Source: Gremmenia infestans (lineage: Eukaryota; Ascomycota; Leotiomycetes; Helotiales; Hamatocanthoscyphaceae). Taken from it: a stretch of DNA of 64,000 nucleotides. The notes under the pieces were generated by a model that had not been told where the DNA came from, searched no databases, and saw nothing but the letters and a program-made list of their open reading frames with translations. The stretch lies in contig JAFEVB010000009.1 in the NCBI GenBank assembly GCA_032629725.1, positions 461,105 to 525,104 on the forward strand, in the 5' to 3' direction. This document shows, one piece after another, positions 59,566 to 64,000 of the stretch. Made by a program: the position numbers and the translations under genes. The number at the start of each line of letters is the position of its first letter. Position 1 is the first letter of the stretch.

Positions 59566-60874
59566 ACTTACATCTCTACATGCCTGGCTGACACAAACCC
59601 TAAATATCCAGATCTTCCAGTACTGGACTCTTTCCGGGGTCAGGTTGTTCACACTGCTAAATGGGAGCATAATTATGATCTTGAGGGGCGTAATGTTGTA
59701 GTTGTCGGCAATGGGTGTAAGTAAACACCGATTCATTATTTGCATTTGCAATATTCTAATCACTTTTTATAGGCTCCGCATCTCAAGTTGTTCCTGCAAT
59801 CATTGAAGACGTAGCAAGTCTCACTCAATTCATGAGATTAAATGAAAGCTATATGGGAACCAGAATTATGCCATATTTACTTTTCTTTAGAGTCCCCAGT
59901 ACTATGTCCCAATGTCCAATATACGTATTAATCAGATTTGGCGAAAAGTCTTTCATCTTGTCCCTTTTATTCTACTTCTGATTCGTTGGGTTATATTCTG
60001 GATTCTCGAAGCATCTCTTCCACAATTCTACGACGACGAGAAGGGAAGACTTGCACGCAAGCATGCTAGTGCCAAGAGCCAACGCTATATCGAGAAAGCG
60101 TGTCCAGGTATTTCAACTTCCTACTACTTTTACCAAGGTAACTTTAAGTGACTAATATTTAGAAAAATACTAGCCTCTTCTTACCTCTAAATACGATCTT
60201 GGCTGCAAAGTAAGAATCATTCTCAATTCTCAACGTTTCGGATGTTCTAACATTCAGCAGCGCAGGATTTTAGACAACAAATACATCAAAACGCTGCATA
60301 GCCCCAAGATGACCTTGACAAATAAAAGCATTGTTGAAGCCACGTCCGATTCTGTCATTACCTCCTCTGGATCGAAGCATACCACAGACTTCATTATAAG
60401 ACAAACATGACGTCTTTGCCTGCAATTTCTAATCTTTGCGTTTAAACAGATCCTAGCGACTGGATTCCAGTTCACTCAGAGGCAGTCAGATAATGGTTTT
60501 AGCCGCAATAGTACAATCATGAGTCAACACTAGGAGAATTTTGGGGGCATTGAAGCGTACAAGTCTATTGCCATAAATAAGTTTCCTAATCTCTTCTATT
60601 TACTCGGTCCAAATTCCGGAAGTGGCCACACTTCAGTTTTGTACACGATCGAGTGGTAAGTTTACGATATCAGTCCGCTTTAAGAAGTGTATTAAATTCC
60701 AGTCGCAGTTCGGTAGAACTGGTTGTGAAACTTATTCGACCTATTCTTCATGGGCGAGCCTCCTTAATTGAAGTCAATCCTAATGTAGAGAAAGAATGGT
60801 GCAATTCCATACAAGGTGCGCTGCGCCAAACCGTGCTGACTAGGTCCTGCTTTAGGATAAGTGGTATAACATAA
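59566..60874 (+). pseudogene. 5'-truncated Baeyer-Villiger/flavin monooxygenase pseudogene
   Basis: Readable blocks in order: NPKYPDLPVLDSFRGQVVHTAKW, VVVVGNG joined across an intact intron (59717-59772) to CSASQVVPAI, WVIFWILEASLPQF, GCK joined across an intron (60210-60260) to RRILDNKYIKTLHSP, ILATGFQ, FGGIEAYKSIA, and LLGPNSGSGHTSVLYTIE. These are the NADPH-binding and C-terminal motifs of cyclohexanone-monooxygenase-like flavoproteins. The N-terminal FAD domain is absent. Disabling changes: TAG at 60171-60173; TAG at 60531-60533 where a conserved HW is expected; an intron donor reading ATAAGA instead of GTAAGA at 60396, although its branch site (CTAAT) and acceptor survive; and a frame change near 59850-59930. 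The block order and surviving introns show it was once a normal gene. Confidence 0.85.
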
Positions 60875-61880
60875 GCTTCTTCAATACTAACTTAAGATAG
60901 CAATTTACTAACCTAAAGACGGGTTGGAATTTCTTTTCCTATCCTTTTAGCTCGGTGCGTTTTCGGATTGGTACCAAGTTTCCAATCATGTCTCACTGGA
61001 AGTATCAATAGACTTGTTTGCTTTCTGTGATGGAATAGGAAAATTAGGGGTAGAGAGAAGCCACTAGCAAGAGGTGATGGAGAACTTGTTCTGGCGTAGT
61101 AACTGTAGGTTCTGGACACCGACTTGATAGAAATTGATAATTAAATTTGAGTCTATACCTAAGAGAATAATCTGCTGTCATTTTTCTAATCCACTTTGAT
61201 AAGGCCAAATCATTTGCCGGAGCTTTCGTTCTGTAATTCACATGCTTTCAACCTTCATAGCTCCATACTTATGGAATTGCTCTGCCACTACTTTCTGGCT
61301 AGACGAACGTTTTTAAGTTCCACCGAGCTACTCCACCGAGCTAATAAACGATAACTCTTTATGCTATCGTGCTGCGCGTTGCAGCCCGCGTTCATGCTAG
61401 ACAATCATATGGCCCTTATTTAGTATAGTGTCACATTTTACAGTGGCCCGAATTCTCCCCATCTCATATCAAACTTTCCCTCGGCAGTTTATTGAAATCA
61501 CGTTAATCAAATCTTTTAGCTCGCTGCAGTTTGTAAGATATAAAACGGCTACCTGCTTTAGCGTTCGAGTTGTTGCTCTACCATTCTCCCACCCTTCCTT
61601 CCTCGATTACCCAACCTCAGAACCAAGTCTAAGCTTTCTCTCACAAGGTCTGTTTTTCTAAACTTGTAGCTACAAGTTTCTCGTAGCGATAACGTACAGT
61701 ATATCAAAACATAGCAGTAGTGATTTCAAAGCAAATAATAATAATTGAATAGAAAGATGCCTCTCACTTCGATGTCTTTTCCCTGCTGAACCCAAAAGCC
61801 TGAAGGCTTGGCCTTAATGCTATCCATTTCTTAACTTCCAGTTCTTCACTATTTTTAAAGTCAGTTAACTACTTCAAAAC
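60875..61880. other. Decayed intergenic stretch, no gene seen
   Basis: About 1 kb, AT-rich, with short frames only on both strands. Confidence 0.55.
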
Positions 61881-62102
61881 CTAGCGCAATGCCAACACCA
61901 AATTGAGAAAGAAAGAATACTTACAAAGACAACGAAGAGCGTCTATCCCAATTAGTAGAATGGCGGATACAGCTAGGACTTGGCCTAGGTCCCAACCATC
62001 TTTAAACCAGTTCTGATTTAATATGGTCAGTATTTGGTTTCGAAATATCTCGTAGAACGAGAGAAGTGCCCAAGTCCCAATTGAAAGAACGAGCATATCC
62101 AA
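61881..62102 (-). other. Possible fragment of a membrane protein
   Basis: A 73-aa frame with two hydrophobic segments (LVLSIGTWALLSFYEIF and LGQVLAVSAILLIGIDAL). The WFKDGWDLGQVLAV stretch resembles the last helix region of some fungal multi-pass membrane proteins. A possible GTAAGT donor follows RCL. With no partner exons it may be a remnant or chance. Confidence 0.22.
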
Positions 62103-62330
62103 ACAAGCAAAGAGGTTAGAGGAACGATGGTAAGTTGTATGATTTCTCTTTCATAAGTCCAAAAACCATTTGAATCTCTGCCTCTCTTTATTGCTAGCGT
62201 ACTGATGTTGCCGTTCGAAGCTGTCTTCCTTTCTTACCAATGAAGCATCTGATTATAAATAAGATCGAAATTCTAAGACCGAAGTAGATAATAAAACCCT
62301 ACAAGACTATTATGAACGTATTCTTATTCC

Positions 62331-62347
62331 TAGGGTTAGGGTTAGGG
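62331..62347 (+). repeat. Short interstitial telomere-type tract (TTAGGG)
   Basis: TAGGGTTAGGGTTAGGG, just under three TTAGGG units, immediately left of the strongly AT-rich mutated region. Confidence 0.85.
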
Positions 62348-62349
62348 GG

Positions 62350-64000
62350 TTCATATTTATTGCTAAACTACGCGTAATAACACGCTATAATATTAAAGGT
62401 CCTATAAGTTCTATATTCCAAAACCAAGACCGCTTTATAAGTCCCCCCTTATATATTATAAGAGTCCTATTAATACTTCCTATAGTTTATTATAATATCG
62501 TAATAATATCTAATCCTAGTTTAGTATAGTTAAAGCCTAAAGTGGTCTAATAATTATCTATAGCGGTAATATAAATCCACTACTTATAAATATAGGTCTA
62601 AGAAAATCTATTCTATTTCCTATAGAGTTATCTAAATATATATGCCTAAGAGTTGCTCTCTACTATTAGAGTAGAGTTATAGTAGGAGCAGGGTAATTAA
62701 AGTCGTCTGAATATCCTATACTAAGATAGGATCTTCTAGATCTATAATCCCTATTAACCTAGTTCTCTATTATATCTAAAGCAAGGTGCCTTTTAGAGAC
62801 TAGGTTCTTTTAATTCGGTCGATCTTTGCTAGTTCTACTAAGTAGGAGGTTTGTCTTTTATATAGTAGTACGTCTTCCGTAAGGTTTATATTAAGAACTT
62901 AAATAATCTAGAATACTAGGTAAGCTCCTTTCCTATAATGCTTTTATAATATCTTAGGTTATAACTTTATAGTTAAAGACTTTTTATAATATTCTAGGTT
63001 ATAACCTTATAGTTGTAGACTTTTTATAATATTCTAGGTTATGACTTTATAGTCGTGGTGCTTTTACGACTTCCCAGGTTATAGTGCTTTTACGACTTCC
63101 TAGGTCAACGGATGCTTTTTATAATATCCTAGGTTATAGTGCTTTTACGATATCCTAGATTAACGGATGCTTTTTACAACCTCCTAGGTTAACAGATGCT
63201 TTTTACGACCTCCTAGGTCATAGTGCTTTTATAATATCCTAGGTCAACGGATGCTTTTTACGACCTCCTAGATTAACAGATGCTTTTTACGACCTTCTAG
63301 GTTAACGGATGCGTTTTATAACCTCCTAGGTTAAAAAAAGTAGGACGCGTCTAAAATTTAGACTAGTCCTACTTATATTAATATCTTCTCTTATTCTACT
63401 TCTAAGTCTACTTTTTTTCTGCCTGCTCCGCCTCTTTATCTTATCTAAACCTGCTATAGACTAATTATTATACTACTAGTAGAATCTAGATTGCTATAGA
63501 TACCTCTCTAATATTTAAGAGAAAGTTAATATTAGTAAATTTCCCTTAAATCCCTAGTTATATCTATATCTTCTATTTCCTATACTACTACTACTACGTT
63601 AACTTATCTGCGTAGTTTAATACTAGGCAGTTTTTATAGCCGCGTTTCTATTTTTATCTATAGATATAAGTAAACCTCTATATAAATACCTCTTAGCGGT
63701 ACTAGAGTAGTATATACTAGAATGCAACTAGTGCAGCAAAATAGATATTAGCTAGTCGGCATCCCTTTACTTTCCAACTGCCTATTAGGATTAATATAGT
63801 AAGCTATACTATCTTGGCTTCTATCTATAAAGTCTCCCTCCGCTCTACCTATAACTAAAGTTATAAAGCTATGCTTACTATTAGTTAAAGGTTAGATATA
63901 GCTTTAAATTATGCCTAGACAGGTTCCTCGCCTAGCTAGAATGCAAATAACTATTATTATAGGTCTCCTTAGCTTTTTTCTAGAAGCATCTTAATTAGGC
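62350..64000. repeat. RIP-mutated, subtelomere-like repeat region
   Basis: The sequence is rich in TpA and poor in CpA/TpG. By hand I count only about 6 CpA or TpG in 62461-62760. No frame survives. This is the signature of repeat-induced point mutation acting on a duplicated element. The original element cannot be identified by eye. It continues past the window end. Confidence 0.8.
62940..63334 (+). repeat. Degenerate minisatellite, about 13 units
   Basis: Each unit begins GCTTTT or a variant, then TA[CT][GA]A..TCCTAGGTT, and ends in TATAGT or AACGGAT. The first three units are about 40 bp; the following ten are 26-30 bp. Two unit endings (TATAGT and AACGGAT/AACAGAT) occur in a mixed order, suggesting a former higher-order repeat. 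Confidence 0.85.

Noticed and set aside
1..64000. tRNA, rRNA or CRISPR array
   Set aside because: I saw no B-box GGTTCGANTCC-type signature with a cloverleaf, no rRNA-like sequence and no regularly spaced direct repeats. A tRNAscan run would be decisive.

Overview
This window comes from a filamentous ascomycete (Pezizomycotina). Most genes carry short introns (about 47-127 nt) with GTATGT/GTAAGT-type donors, CTAAC/CTAAT branch sites and an AG acceptor. The gene families are fungal: an iterative highly reducing polyketide synthase (PKS), an FSH1/LovG-type hydrolase, a Zn2Cys6 regulator, fungal rhodopsin-fold membrane proteins and a Ybp2/glomulin-like protein. The right edge shows repeat-induced point mutation (RIP) and a short TTAGGG telomere-type tract. 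I cannot name the species from the sequence alone. Exon joins below were worked out by hand from splice motifs and reading frame.

Left part (1-7 kb): a small zinc-ribbon protein, a weak small gene, an unrecognised proline-rich protein and a 663-aa Ybp2/glomulin-like protein. Then comes a compact secondary-metabolite cluster (7.6-20.6 kb). It holds a carboxymuconolactone-decarboxylase-like gene, a complete 11-exon highly reducing PKS (KS-AT-DH-MT-ER-KR-ACP, 2582 aa, no thioesterase), a LovG-like serine hydrolase divergently transcribed from the PKS, and a 14-helix type MFS exporter. The natural reading is that the PKS builds a reduced chain, the hydrolase releases it and the transporter exports it. 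The MT domain keeps its SAM-binding glycine motif, but both residues of the expected catalytic His-Glu pair are replaced, so it is probably inactive. No pathway regulator or P450 is seen in the cluster.

Middle (21-47 kb): a fungal rhodopsin-fold membrane protein, a 5.3-kb gene-poor stretch, an AIM6-like phosphodiesterase, a conserved lysine-rich protein, a very large TFIIIC tau138/Tfc3-like protein (2477 aa, AT-hooks, zinc finger, several internal repeats) and a GT8 glycosyltransferase.

Right part (47-57.6 kb): a Zn2Cys6 regulator, an atypical short-chain dehydrogenase, an FAD monooxygenase, a second rhodopsin-fold protein, an unrecognised protein and a SnoaL-like protein. A perfect inverted repeat with CGG-N10-CCG spacing lies between the dehydrogenase and monooxygenase genes. 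It suggests a small regulon under the neighbouring Zn2Cys6 protein.

Right edge (58-64 kb): decayed sequence. A 5'-truncated Baeyer-Villiger/flavin monooxygenase pseudogene carries two stops and a lost splice donor, all explicable as RIP-type transitions. It abuts a fragment resembling DUF1365 proteins. From about 62.35 kb, right after an interstitial TTAGGG tract, the DNA is strongly depleted in CpA/TpG and contains a degenerate minisatellite, as expected for a RIP-mutated subtelomere-like repeat.
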